From IMG/VR virus record IMGVR_UViG_3300030106_006834, positions 1 to 24,799 of that record: a stretch of DNA of 24,799 nucleotides; one strand, given 5' to 3'. A model generated the notes under the pieces. The model made no database searches and was not told the origin of the DNA. It saw only the letters and a program-made list of their open reading frames with translations. The position numbers and the translations under genes were made by a program. The number at the start of each line of letters is the position of its first letter. Positions within the stretch are counted from its first letter, which is position 1. The stretch comes from a virus. This document shows positions 7,308 through 15,400 of this stretch, one piece after another.

Positions 7308-8417
7308 TTATTCAAAAGCTGTAGTAGTATTAGCTCCACTTACAAACAATCCAGCAGATGTATCACCTATTCCTCCAATTTGTGCAGAAAGAGTTAGATC
7401 TACACTTTTGTTAGATCCGATTGCTGATGACATGCTCTCACTATCAACTTTCGCTCCTTTTAGATCGAAAATCATTGCATCGGTTCCAGCAGTAGCGCCT
7501 GAACCTTTACTTTTAAGAGTTACTGTGGCGTTTGCAGCGGCAGCTGTTAATTTAGAAGCTAAATTCATAGCTTCTTCCTCATTAACTATCGCACTTACAG
7601 ACATACTTACATTGATTGGAAAATCAGGCTCACGAGCAAATGGGAATCTGCTTCCTAATCTCTGCAATGGGCTTCTTGAAAGAGGCATGTTTATTGAAAC
7701 ACTTTGAACATGAGCTGCTCCAGCGCCATTCAAATCAGCTATAGTATCGCCCTCAAAGTTAGATAAACTAACTGTTATATCTCCTGGGCGTAAAGCTTTA
7801 ATAGAGCTTGGTCCAGATGTAGGATCTGGTAGGCTAATTGTTCCAGCCATCGGTGTTCCTGCTTCCTGATCAACTGCTGGGTTATCAATAGCATCGGAAC
7901 TTGCATCGGAACGAACATTTGCAGCCTCTAAACTTACAGAGGCAGTTGGAATAGATCCTACTGCTAAATCAATAGTATAATCACTCACATAACAGTTTCC
8001 TATACCAATTGCGCTATCCTCAGTGCTGAGAGCGCCTTCTCCATTTAAATCTTTTCCTTCTGGACCTGTTATGATGAAAAGATTTTTTCCAGAACTTCCA
8101 ATCATGTGTCCTGATGCGAACTGAACGTCGTTAGTTCTCGATCCTCCACCAGTTTTTACGTAAAAGCCTAAAGCTCTTTCGTTAAAACCATCTGTTAGAT
8201 AGTATGAAAAATCTGTACTGACAGTAGGTGCGTCTAGTATAACTGAATCAATTCTAGCAAGCTCACCAAATTGGTTGATATCCTGTCTATTGATTGTATA
8301 GCTAAAATTAGCGCTCTGGACTCTTTCTACTTGTTTATGATTTCCCGCAGCTAATAATGATGCGTCTTCACTTATATAAAGTGCCTCTGATTGATAAATT
8401 ACTCTGTTTCTGGCCAT
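7308..8417 (-). CDS. Major tail tube protein
   Basis: This 369-residue protein is likely beta-rich with low Cys and is called the tail tube subunit, which stacks in rings around the tape measure. Two half-domains share a pattern: VQSANFSYTINRQDINQFG (33-51) and VQSVSINMPLSRSPLQRLG (238-256), each followed by FSYYL- or VSMSV-type strands. A central strand pair reads CYVSDYTIDLAVGSIPTASVSLEA (142-165, quoted in part). The C-terminus has LKGAKVDSESMSSAIGSNK then SVDLTLSAQIGG. The same layout occurs in the distal tail genes at 18854 and 20651, so the three are probably paralogues. It follows the probable tail terminator gene, the usual order, but the whole block is on the minus strand. The ATG is preceded by a weak AAAG. 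Confidence 0.72.
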   Translation of the reverse strand: MARNRVIYQSEALYISEDASLLAAGNHKQVERVQSANFSYTINRQDINQFGELARIDSVILDAPTVSTDFSYYLTDGFNERALGFYVKTGGGSRTNDVQFASGHMIGSSGKNLFIITGPEGKDLNGEGALSTEDSAIGIGNCYVSDYTIDLAVGSIPTASVSLEAANVRSDASSDAIDNPAVDQEAGTPMAGTISLPDPTSGPSSIKALRPGDITVSLSNFEGDTIADLNGAGAAHVQSVSINMPLSRSPLQRLGSRFPFAREPDFPINVSMSVSAIVNEEEAMNLASKLTAAAANATVTLKSKGSGATAGTDAMIFDLKGAKVDSESMSSAIGSNKSVDLTLSAQIGGIGDTSAGLFVSGANTTTAFE

Positions 8418-8465
8418 AATAAAAATTCTTTACTTTGTTTACAGTTTTAGTTGAAAAATATGAAA

Positions 8466-9314
8466 TTAGTTAAATCGGAATCTGTGTTTATGTATGTCAA
8501 AATCTATAAAACCCACGTACAATTCGTGCGCTAATGATTTCCTATCTCTATCGGTTAATTTAGAAGTTCTAACTGAATTTACATAAAATCCTTGTTCTGA
8601 TGAATAAGAATCTATAAATCCAGTATAATTATAAGAGCCGCCTTTTAAATCTCCTAGCTCTGTAATTGGATATCCAGTCATAGGAAGCTCTGTAATATCC
8701 TCATCTCTTGAGTCTGCAAAAATAGATAAAACTCCATCTAATTGATATGTATCTTCAGCTAAAACAACTGCTTTTACTGAGCATTGGGTTTCTTGCATGC
8801 CCCCAAAAGCAAATGGTACATTCTCCATAGTCGCAGTAGATATGAAAACAGCTGGCACTACATCGTCATAAGGTGCAATTGCGCCTTCTGCAGCAGATGG
8901 CAGTCTTGAATTTACAACATATTTATTTTCTATAATTAAATCTTCCTCAGTATCATTAGTGATATATACATTAAAATCTTTTACCGCAAACTCTCCAGTT
9001 ACGGTTAAATCAGTAGATGAACCTGATACTAATGACCTGCCATTGTCAAAATCTAAAACAACTCCATCATTTCTACCTGAAAAAGATCCACCTATGAAAA
9101 CTCCAGATGGTATGTTAGCTCCTGAGATTGAGGAGTCTGTAACCCATTGTTTGTAAGGGCTTCCAAAAGCTCTATATTTTGCGTCTAATCTAGGATCGGA
9201 ATAATAAAAAAGTTGACCTTCTTTATTAGAAAAAGCCTCTCCTTTGGTCAGCAAAAAGTTATCAAACCAAAGAAAAAATGATGTTGTTAAATTATGTTGA
9301 AATTGTGCTTTCAT
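8466..9314 (-). CDS. Probable tail terminator / neck protein
   Basis: A 282-residue soluble protein without signal peptide or membrane helices. It begins MKAQFQHNLTTSFFLWFDNFLL, continues with a beta-rich Gly/Ser centre, and has a second half with PFAFGGMQETQCSVKAVVL followed by YQLDGVLSIFADSRDEDI and a positively charged end (DIHKHRFRFN). The latter part, with its alternating strand and acidic loop pattern, recalls proteins of the neck in marine phages. Its position between the gp10-like gene and the tail tube gene is where the tail terminator is normally encoded, but it is longer than usual terminators (130-200 residues), so extra domains or another neck role are possible. It overlaps the upstream gene by 4 bases (ATGA), implying coupled translation. 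Confidence 0.5.
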   Translation of the reverse strand: MKAQFQHNLTTSFFLWFDNFLLTKGEAFSNKEGQLFYYSDPRLDAKYRAFGSPYKQWVTDSSISGANIPSGVFIGGSFSGRNDGVVLDFDNGRSLVSGSSTDLTVTGEFAVKDFNVYITNDTEEDLIIENKYVVNSRLPSAAEGAIAPYDDVVPAVFISTATMENVPFAFGGMQETQCSVKAVVLAEDTYQLDGVLSIFADSRDEDITELPMTGYPITELGDLKGGSYNYTGFIDSYSSEQGFYVNSVRTSKLTDRDRKSLAHELYVGFIDFDIHKHRFRFN

Positions 9315-9892
9315 TTTAAATTTCGAAACCTTTTCTCATATTTCTTTATAAATGATGATATATAAGCGGTATTTTTAAATCTACCCCCTCTTACCTTTAC
9401 ACGACTTTGAAGCGCAGCGCCCGATCTACCTTTACCTTTTTTTCTTAAAAGGAAGCCTAAACCAGAAATTCCTGTTTCTATCCCTTGCGCCCAACTCCTA
9501 CCAATAGCCCAAGGCATCGGTGTCATTGAAAATATTTGCTCAGCTGTAGGCAGTGTTACGATAAACTTTCCGCCTATTCTACGGCTCTCTTTTAGCTCTT
9601 TTGAATATTGTAATTGAGTTCTTTCTAAGGCATTTAATATAGGTGCTATAGGTTGATCACCCGCATCAAAACCTATAAAGGCAAATAGGCTCGTAAAACC
9701 ATTTAGTGTGCCACTTATATTTGGGGCATCAGGACCACCTAGAAGTTCTTGTGTTACAGGAAGACTTAAAAACTCCTGTATCATTTCTTTTTTAATCTTT
9801 TTAAATTTGGTATTTACCTCCTTTTTTAAAGCAGATTTACCAACTCTAGGTGCTTGTTTTTTTATAGCATTCTGTACTTCCCTATCAACCAT
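9311..9892 (-). CDS. Probable tail completion / neck protein (HK97 gp10-like)
   Basis: A 193-residue, very basic protein. The N-terminal helix is charged (KKQAPRVGKSALKKEVNTKF); a middle part holds PVTQELLGGPDAPNISGTLN and LFAFIGFDAGDQPIAPI; the C-terminus is strongly basic (KKYEKRFRNLK). HK97 gp10-like and lambda gpZ-like tail completion proteins are small, basic, start with a long charged helix and lie between the head-closure and tail-terminator genes, exactly the place here. Overlaps the next gene by 4 bases and follows the previous one after 2 bases, so it is in the middle of a tight operon. The ATG lacks a Shine-Dalgarno sequence, consistent with coupling. Family identity is inferred from size, charge and order. 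Confidence 0.52.
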   Translation of the reverse strand: MVDREVQNAIKKQAPRVGKSALKKEVNTKFKKIKKEMIQEFLSLPVTQELLGGPDAPNISGTLNGFTSLFAFIGFDAGDQPIAPILNALERTQLQYSKELKESRRIGGKFIVTLPTAEQIFSMTPMPWAIGRSWAQGIETGISGLGFLLRKKGKGRSGAALQSRVKVRGGRFKNTAYISSFIKKYEKRFRNLK

Positions 9893-9894
9893 AA

Positions 9895-10365
9895 TTATTC
9901 ATCAATCGGAGTAAGCAAAAAAGTAAAAAACCTATTGCTTGTTAACCCTCTAGGCTTTCCATCGCTCTTTATTGCAAATTTTCTGCCATCAAACTCAACT
10001 CTCCTAGCTTCTCTTATGAAGTTGTATGCAGTTTCTTTTACAACCATTTTTACGCTACCATCTGGCAGAATTACTTTATTTTGTGTGCCAACCTGTCCAG
10101 TTCCAGCCTCGTCAGCTAAATATTCTTTTTCTAAATCAACATAGTAAATTCTAGCATCGAAAGTATCTGAAATTGTAGTATATTCAACTGAAGTATTAGA
10201 TCCTGTATTTGTTCTTCTATATAGAGAGTTCCAAGAAGTAGTTGATGCTATTAGTGTTTTTTTAGCATTTTTGTACACAGTAATAGTTTGGGCAAATGTC
10301 GTATGAAGCGTGTCTGCCAAAGTATTAATTTTATTTATTTGATTCTCAGATAAAAACCCAGCCAT
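9895..10365 (-). CDS. Probable head closure (stopper) protein
   Basis: A 156-residue protein. After an N-terminal helix (SENQINKINTLADTLHTTF) it is beta-rich, with YTTISDTFDARIYYVDLEKE, then KVILPDGSVKMVVKETAYNF and RRVEFDGRKFAIKSDGKPRG, a pattern of short strands and loops like the beta-barrel of head-closure proteins (SPP1 gp16 / lambda gpFII type) that plug the portal after packaging. It is the first gene of the minus-strand block and is followed by the gp10-like gene, matching the usual neck order. Start ATG at 10365 has no Shine-Dalgarno sequence; a TATAAATA box lies 18 bases upstream. Assignment is by fold pattern and context only. Confidence 0.52.
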   Translation of the reverse strand: MAGFLSENQINKINTLADTLHTTFAQTITVYKNAKKTLIASTTSWNSLYRRTNTGSNTSVEYTTISDTFDARIYYVDLEKEYLADEAGTGQVGTQNKVILPDGSVKMVVKETAYNFIREARRVEFDGRKFAIKSDGKPRGLTSNRFFTFLLTPIDE

Positions 10366-10375
10366 GTAGATTTTT

Positions 10376-10390
10376 ACACTTTTATTTATA
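10376..10390 (-). promoter_or_regulatory. Candidate T4-type late promoter for the minus-strand block
   Basis: On the minus strand the bases at 10390-10383 read TATAAATA, identical to the T4 late promoter core recognised by the phage sigma factor gp55. Transcription would begin roughly 6 bases further, leaving a leader of about 11 bases before the ATG at 10365. It is the only exact copy in the window that lies between genes; five other exact copies fall inside reading frames, about what base composition predicts, so the match alone is weak and the position is what supports it. A sigma factor gene lies at 24279-24799. Confidence 0.42.
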
Positions 10391-10400
10391 TAATAAGATA
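10387..10400 (+). promoter_or_regulatory. Candidate plus-strand promoter in the divergent region
   Basis: TATATAATA (10387-10395), with TATAAT at 10389-10394, is the same nine-base word found just before the gene at 5804, and it overlaps the opposite-facing TATAAATA. It would serve the plus-strand tail operon that starts at 10411. No well-spaced -35 box is visible. Confidence 0.33.
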
Positions 10401-10410
10401 GTATTCTGCC

Positions 10411-10698
10411 ATGAACGCTAAAAAAAAATTATCCAAAGATTCTACATCTGAAATATCATCACTATTTAAATTAATGTTAATGATGGTTGAGGATATGAAG
10501 AAAGACCACGATTTTCATTATGAAAAGCTCTATAATGAAATACCAAACGAGTATCATTCAGTTTTGAGAGCCGCCGATCATTTCACAGATGACAAAGTTT
10601 CTTGGATTAGGAAAAGAATTTTAGACTTTGGCAATGAATCAATTAGAAATTTAGACTCAAAGTTAGATAATTATACTGTTACTTTCATATTTAAATAA
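10411..10698 (+). CDS. Hypothetical small helical protein, first gene of tail operon
   Basis: A 95-residue protein, largely helical and charged, with a basic start (MNAKKKLSKDST), a Met/Leu-rich helix (FKLMLMMVEDMKKDHDFHYE) and a C-terminal half with ADHFTDDKVSWIRKRILDFG. No signal peptide; the Met-rich helix is interrupted by charge and is not a likely membrane span. It is the first gene after the divergent promoter region and lies 11 bases before the chaperone-like pair. The ATG lacks a Shine-Dalgarno sequence. I do not recognise a family; a role in tail assembly is suggested only by its neighbours. Confidence 0.65.
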   Translation: MNAKKKLSKDSTSEISSLFKLMLMMVEDMKKDHDFHYEKLYNEIPNEYHSVLRAADHFTDDKVSWIRKRILDFGNESIRNLDSKLDNYTVTFIFK

Positions 10699-10709
10699 GG
10701 AAAAAGGCT

Positions 10710-11465
10710 ATGGAATTTAAAGAATTATATTCATTCTCCCTCGATAGAGAGGAAGAAGTAGAAAAAGAAACATCCAGAAAAGACAAAAAAACTGGCGATG
10801 TTATTAAAAAAATTAAAAAGGTAAAAGAAAAAGTACCTTATGTAATTAGATTAAAAAGACCATCAAGGAGAGAACTTGAGGAAGCTGAGCTTGAATACTC
10901 AGTTGAGATGAGCAAATGCGTCAAAAAAGGTATTCTAACAAGAGCTATGCTTTTCAAAAAATATAGCGACACTGGTGGAATGTATACCGATGATGAAAGT
11001 GAAAATTACGGTAAAATTTATAAAGATCTTTTAACTTTACAAAATGAGTATGTCAGAATGGATTCTGTTGAAAAGCCAACAGAAAAACAAAAAGAAAAGC
11101 TAGAAAAGATTAAAGATGATCTAGCCGTTTCAAAGAAAAAACTTGTCGAGTTTGAATCTAATATGCACTCCTTGTTTGACCATACAGCTGATACAAAAGC
11201 TCAAAACAAACTTTTGTTGTGGTATACTTTAATGTTAACTCACGTACAGAGTGAGTCAGACGAAGCTCCTGTGCCTTATTTTACAGGGGATGATTTTGAA
11301 GCAAAGACAAAAGATTATTATGATAAAGAGGACAGTAGTGACGAGTTTTACCAAGAAATAGTAAAAAAAGTTACAACAATTTTAGCTTTCTGGTTCTTTA
11401 ATCAGGCTTCAAAACCTGAGGAGTTTAATAACTTAATTGAACAAATGGAAAAAGGTGAGCTTTGA
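10710..11465 (+). CDS. Probable tail assembly chaperone A
   Basis: A 251-residue, highly charged protein with good Shine-Dalgarno signals (AAGGAAAAAGG). Residues 45-50 form a short strand (PYVIRLKRPSRRELEEAE), followed by a helical domain with GILTRAMLFKKYSD and YTDDESENYGKIYKDLLTLQNE, a Lys/Glu-rich coiled coil, and a hydrophobic second helical domain (KLLLWYTLMLTHV). The layout strand - R-(E/D) helix - G-x-x-T-x-A - (W/Y)T-x-DD - coiled coil recurs in the next gene, so the two are likely related. Two overlapping genes just before the tape measure gene are where siphophages encode the chaperones that coat the tape measure (lambda G/GT). Its stop TGA overlaps the TTG start of the next gene. 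Confidence 0.55.
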   Translation: MEFKELYSFSLDREEEVEKETSRKDKKTGDVIKKIKKVKEKVPYVIRLKRPSRRELEEAELEYSVEMSKCVKKGILTRAMLFKKYSDTGGMYTDDESENYGKIYKDLLTLQNEYVRMDSVEKPTEKQKEKLEKIKDDLAVSKKKLVEFESNMHSLFDHTADTKAQNKLLLWYTLMLTHVQSESDEAPVPYFTGDDFEAKTKDYYDKEDSSDEFYQEIVKKVTTILAFWFFNQASKPEEFNNLIEQMEKGEL

Positions 11466-12445
11466 ATGAAGAATTTTATATCTCTTTAATAGGCGAGGCT
11501 TTTGATGGTTATACTGAATGCAAAATAGATAAAAAAGATGTTTATCTAAAACACATAAGTATAAGAGATCAAAGGTATCTCCATAAGTATTATGAGAAAT
11601 ATAAAAAACTAGCCTTAGATCGAGGTTTAGAAACAGAGGCTGAAAGGATAGCTGCTGTTATTAAAGATGAGATTTGGACGGAGGATGACGATTCTCAAAT
11701 TGCATCACTAGAAAATGAAGTAGAGGGTTTAAAAGAAACAATAAAAGCCACTTTTTTGCCGTCCCAGAGAGAGGTTCTTCAAGATGATTTAAAAAAGCGC
11801 AGAGCTGAGCTTGCGGATCTTGCTATAAAAAGGAAAGAGATTGTAGGTAAAACTGCTGAAGATTACGCGCAAGTAAGAAGCGGCGATGAGCTTTTAAGAT
11901 GTTTACTTTATAAGGATGTTGATTTAAAAGATTATTTATATTCAGATGATCAATTTGCAGAGTTAGAAACTTGGGAGGTTTCAGATATAGCCAAGATACA
12001 ACAAGATATTGGATTAAAGTTTTCTGATTCAGTAATACAACAAGCTGTTTTAAGACCTTTCTTTAGCATGTATTTATCATCATGCGAAAACATGGCCCAG
12101 TTTTATGGTAGACCAGTCGTAGACCTTACTATTTATCAATTAAAAGTAGCCGCTTACGGAAGAATGTTTTTTAATATTTTTCAAAATGTTCCAGATATAC
12201 CAGACAATATAAAAGATAATCCTGAGCAGTTAATTGCTTTTAGCGATGCTCAGATGAATAAAAATAAAAACTCTGGCGGCATAGATGAGAATGCTGATGC
12301 AACAGCTGTCTTTGGAGCGACTAAGCAAGATATTGATACAGTCGCAGGAAAAGGCAAAACAGTTAGCTTATCTGAAGAGTTAGAAAAGCATGGTGGTAAA
12401 TTAAATATGGAACAAATGATGCGATTAGCGGGCCATGATGTGTAA
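11462..12445 (+). CDS. Probable tail assembly chaperone B (TTG start)
   Basis: A 327-residue protein started at TTG 11462, which overlaps the previous stop as TTGA; AAAGGTGAG ends 3 bases upstream and an in-frame TGA at 11456 rules out a longer form. Residues 20-95 share the layout of the previous protein: a strand (KDVYLKHISIRDQRYLHKYY), GLETEAERI, then WTEDDDSQIASLENEVEGLK. A Lys/Arg/Glu coiled coil (85-125) is followed by a helical domain (130-260) with LRPFFSMYLSSCENMAQFYG and LTIYQLKVAAYGRMFFNIF. The C-terminal tail ends EQMMRLAGHDV. It directly precedes the tape measure gene, so a chaperone for that protein is the likely role. No canonical slippery heptamer was found, so re-initiation rather than frameshifting probably links the two. 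Confidence 0.55.
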   Translation: MNEEFYISLIGEAFDGYTECKIDKKDVYLKHISIRDQRYLHKYYEKYKKLALDRGLETEAERIAAVIKDEIWTEDDDSQIASLENEVEGLKETIKATFLPSQREVLQDDLKKRRAELADLAIKRKEIVGKTAEDYAQVRSGDELLRCLLYKDVDLKDYLYSDDQFAELETWEVSDIAKIQQDIGLKFSDSVIQQAVLRPFFSMYLSSCENMAQFYGRPVVDLTIYQLKVAAYGRMFFNIFQNVPDIPDNIKDNPEQLIAFSDAQMNKNKNSGGIDENADATAVFGATKQDIDTVAGKGKTVSLSEELEKHGGKLNMEQMMRLAGHDV

Positions 12446-12482
12446 ATCCTTGTGTAATTAAACATAAAAGGTTTACGGACAT

Positions 12483-15400
12483 ATGGCAGCAGAAATAAAT
12501 GCAAAATTTGTAGGATTAGAAAAAAGCGTTCAAGACGCAGCTAAAGCTGCGGGCAGAAATCTTAAGATTAACGTAGGAGCGAACGCTAGAAGTGTTGAAG
12601 CTTTATCTCAACCGTTAGGTAGAATCACAGGAAAAGCTGATGAATTTACCAAATCAATGGAGGCTGCTAACGCCCGTGTTTTGGCTTTCGGTGCTTCTGT
12701 TGGAGTTTTAAGAAGCGTTACAAATAGCTTTAAAGAATTAGTTGTAGTAACAATTCAAGTTGAGAAACAGATGGCTGCCATAAATGCTATCTTGGGTGCG
12801 TCTACTGGGGAGCTAAGTAAGTTTAAAAAAGAAATTTTTGATGTCGCTAGAAATACTGAACAGTCTTTTGAAACTGTTTCGACTGCCGCATTAGAATTAA
12901 GTCGTCAAGGTTTAGCTGCTGAGGAAGTTGTTAAAAGGTTAAATGATTCTTTGATTTTAAGTAGATTGTCTGGACAGAGTGCGGCAGATGCGGTCGCTGG
13001 ACTTACTTCAGCGATAAACGGTTTTAAAACTGCGGGGATTACAAGTGCTCAGGTAGTTAATAAATTTTCAGAAGCCGCTAAAAGTGCAGCGGTGTCAGAG
13101 AGAGACTTGGCTGAAGCTTTTAAGCGAGCTGGTGCTGTTGCTGGACAGGCAGGAGTGTCGTTTGATGAGCTTGTTGGTATTGTTAGTGCCGTTCAAGAAA
13201 AAACTTCTAGAGGTGGATCAGTTATAGGTAACTCATTCAAGACGATTTTTACAAGAATACAAAGTCTTGATAAATTAACAACAATGGAGGATCTAGGTGT
13301 TACAGTCACTGATAGTGCTGGACAAATTTTATCTGCAACAAAAATTATACAGAATTTAGCAGGTGTCCTTCAATCATTTCCTGATGCAAGGCGACTTCAG
13401 ATAGCCGAGAACCTAGTTGGTAAATTCCAAGTTGCTCCGTTTATATCTCTTTTAGAGGATTATAATGATGAAACCTCAAAGGCTATAAAAATAACAGAAA
13501 TTTCCGCTAATGCTACGACAGCTGCTTATGAACGTAATGCAGCTTTGAATTTAACTCTCTCTGCTGCCATAAGTGAGGCTAGAGTAAACGTAGAGCAGCT
13601 TTTTGACACTTTAGGTAAAATAGGAATTACTGAGGGTTTACAAAATATTTTAGGATTTTTTAATACTTTAGTTTCAGATTTAAGAGGATTACTAGATGAA
13701 GAAACTGGAAGCGATATCGCCAAAGGTTTAGTAAAAGGTATAGGTAATGTAATATCTGGGCCTGGATTGGCTGTCTTTGCTGCTATTATCGGTAAACTAA
13801 CTAAGGATCTTGTTAGCTTTGGATTAGGCTCTATGAGGACTTTCTTTGGTTTAAATAAAGCCGCAAAAGAACAGGCTGCCGTACAAGGACAGATAGCCTC
13901 AACCCTTTTAGGTAATTCTGATATCCAAAAAAGAATTCTAGCTATAGAAAATTCACAACTATCAACAGAGGGAAAGAAACTTGCACAGACTAAGTTTTTT
14001 ACCACTGCTCTTAATGAACAGTTAGCTGTGATGCAAAGAATGCAGAACATAGCTAGCCGTGTAGCACCTGGAGTCATAGCTGGAACAAGAAAAGGCAGAG
14101 GCGCTGGAGGATACATTCCTAATTTTGCTGGAGGTTCAGCATTCGGGTCAGAGCAAGCCGATATCAATCGCGGTGTTGGCGGTGCTCCTCGTTCAGCTAG
14201 ACCTGTGTCTATACCTAATTTTAATTTTGGTGGCGGGCAGCGTGGCACAATGGTTGCCAATACAAGTGAATTTATTGTTCCTAATTTTGGTGGGGGTTCT
14301 GCTATATTTAATCAGAACATGGCGGCATCCATGGGACTTCCAGCTGGCGCTAGGCCAGTTGGAGCGGCTGGTGGATATATTCCTAACTTTGCTGCCTTTA
14401 AAAGCACAAGCGGTCAAACTAAAGGTCTTACCTTAGATCAAGCTATTGATAGTGGCCGTTTCAACCGCGGAGCTTTAACCGCAGGATTTGGAAAAGAAGC
14501 TGTAGATAAAAAACTAGGGCTAGTTAGTCAAGCAGGTAAGCCTGTTGCCAAAAAGAAATCTAATGCTGGCGTTTTAACATATGACGCAGATCATTTAGGT
14601 ATCCTGTCACTTTTCAAAGAGAAAAAAGATAATTCAACAAGTTTAACTCTATCTAGTAAAAAAGTATCTCAGACAAATGAAGGTGTTAAAGCTCTTAGAG
14701 CGATGGGTGTAAATCAAGTTGTTCTAAGGAATGTTCAGCTGCAAAGCGTGGATAATATGAAAAAGGGTTTTAGTGAAACAAGGAATAGACAAAAACTAGC
14801 TCAGTATTTTACTAAACCTTTGGTCCAATATGGATCTATGTTATTAGGGGGCGCTTTTAAAAATGATGAGCTTAAAGCGGCTAGATCTGAACTAGCAAAA
14901 TTAGCTAGAGGTAAAAGCTCAGCAGCCTTATTTTCTACATCAGGAGAGGGTGCTATATTAGAATCAGCCGTAAATCTAGTTACAAAGGGAGCAAAAGCAA
15001 TAAAAGAGTTTAAAACTACTGCAAGTGAAAGAGCGCCATTCGATTTTGAAGAGACTGGACCAGCTGGAGATGAATTTAAAACTGCTTTTAGATTTGATAA
15101 GGATTTACAGAAAGCTGATGCAAAAAGAACTGCTAGCGACTCGGCTGTTCGTAGTTTAATAACAAAAGCTTTAAGTGATGGCACTGAGCGGGGAAAAATG
15201 ATATTAGCAGCCGAGGCAGCGGGCTTTAAAAAGGCATCATCTGGATATATACCTAATTATGCTTCTAGTCCTTTAGATAAAGCTATCAATAGAGAAGTCG
15301 CAGCTGGCCTTCCTATCAACCAAGTAAGAATCAATCAAAAAGGCACACTAAGAAACTCAGCAAACCCAATGGGTCTTGCTGTTACTAATACTAGAGATGA

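Noticed and set aside
6800-7324. A 174-codon open frame on the plus strand opposite the acidic and basic genes
   Set aside because: Its Ser/Phe/Leu-rich, repetitive product is simply the complement of Glu- and Lys-rich codons; the minus-strand genes have TAATG coupling and a strong ribosome site.
11445-11468. Programmed -1 frameshift between the two chaperone-like genes
   Set aside because: GGAAAAAGG is not a proper slippery heptamer in the reading frame, and a TGA in the second frame at 11456 leaves only 2 codons in which a shift could work; a TTG re-initiation site fits better.
13526-14260. A 244-codon open frame on the minus strand inside the tape measure gene
   Set aside because: It is the antisense of a well-supported coding region, has no ribosome site and a composition (Ser, Pro, Leu, Cys rich) typical of a shadow frame.
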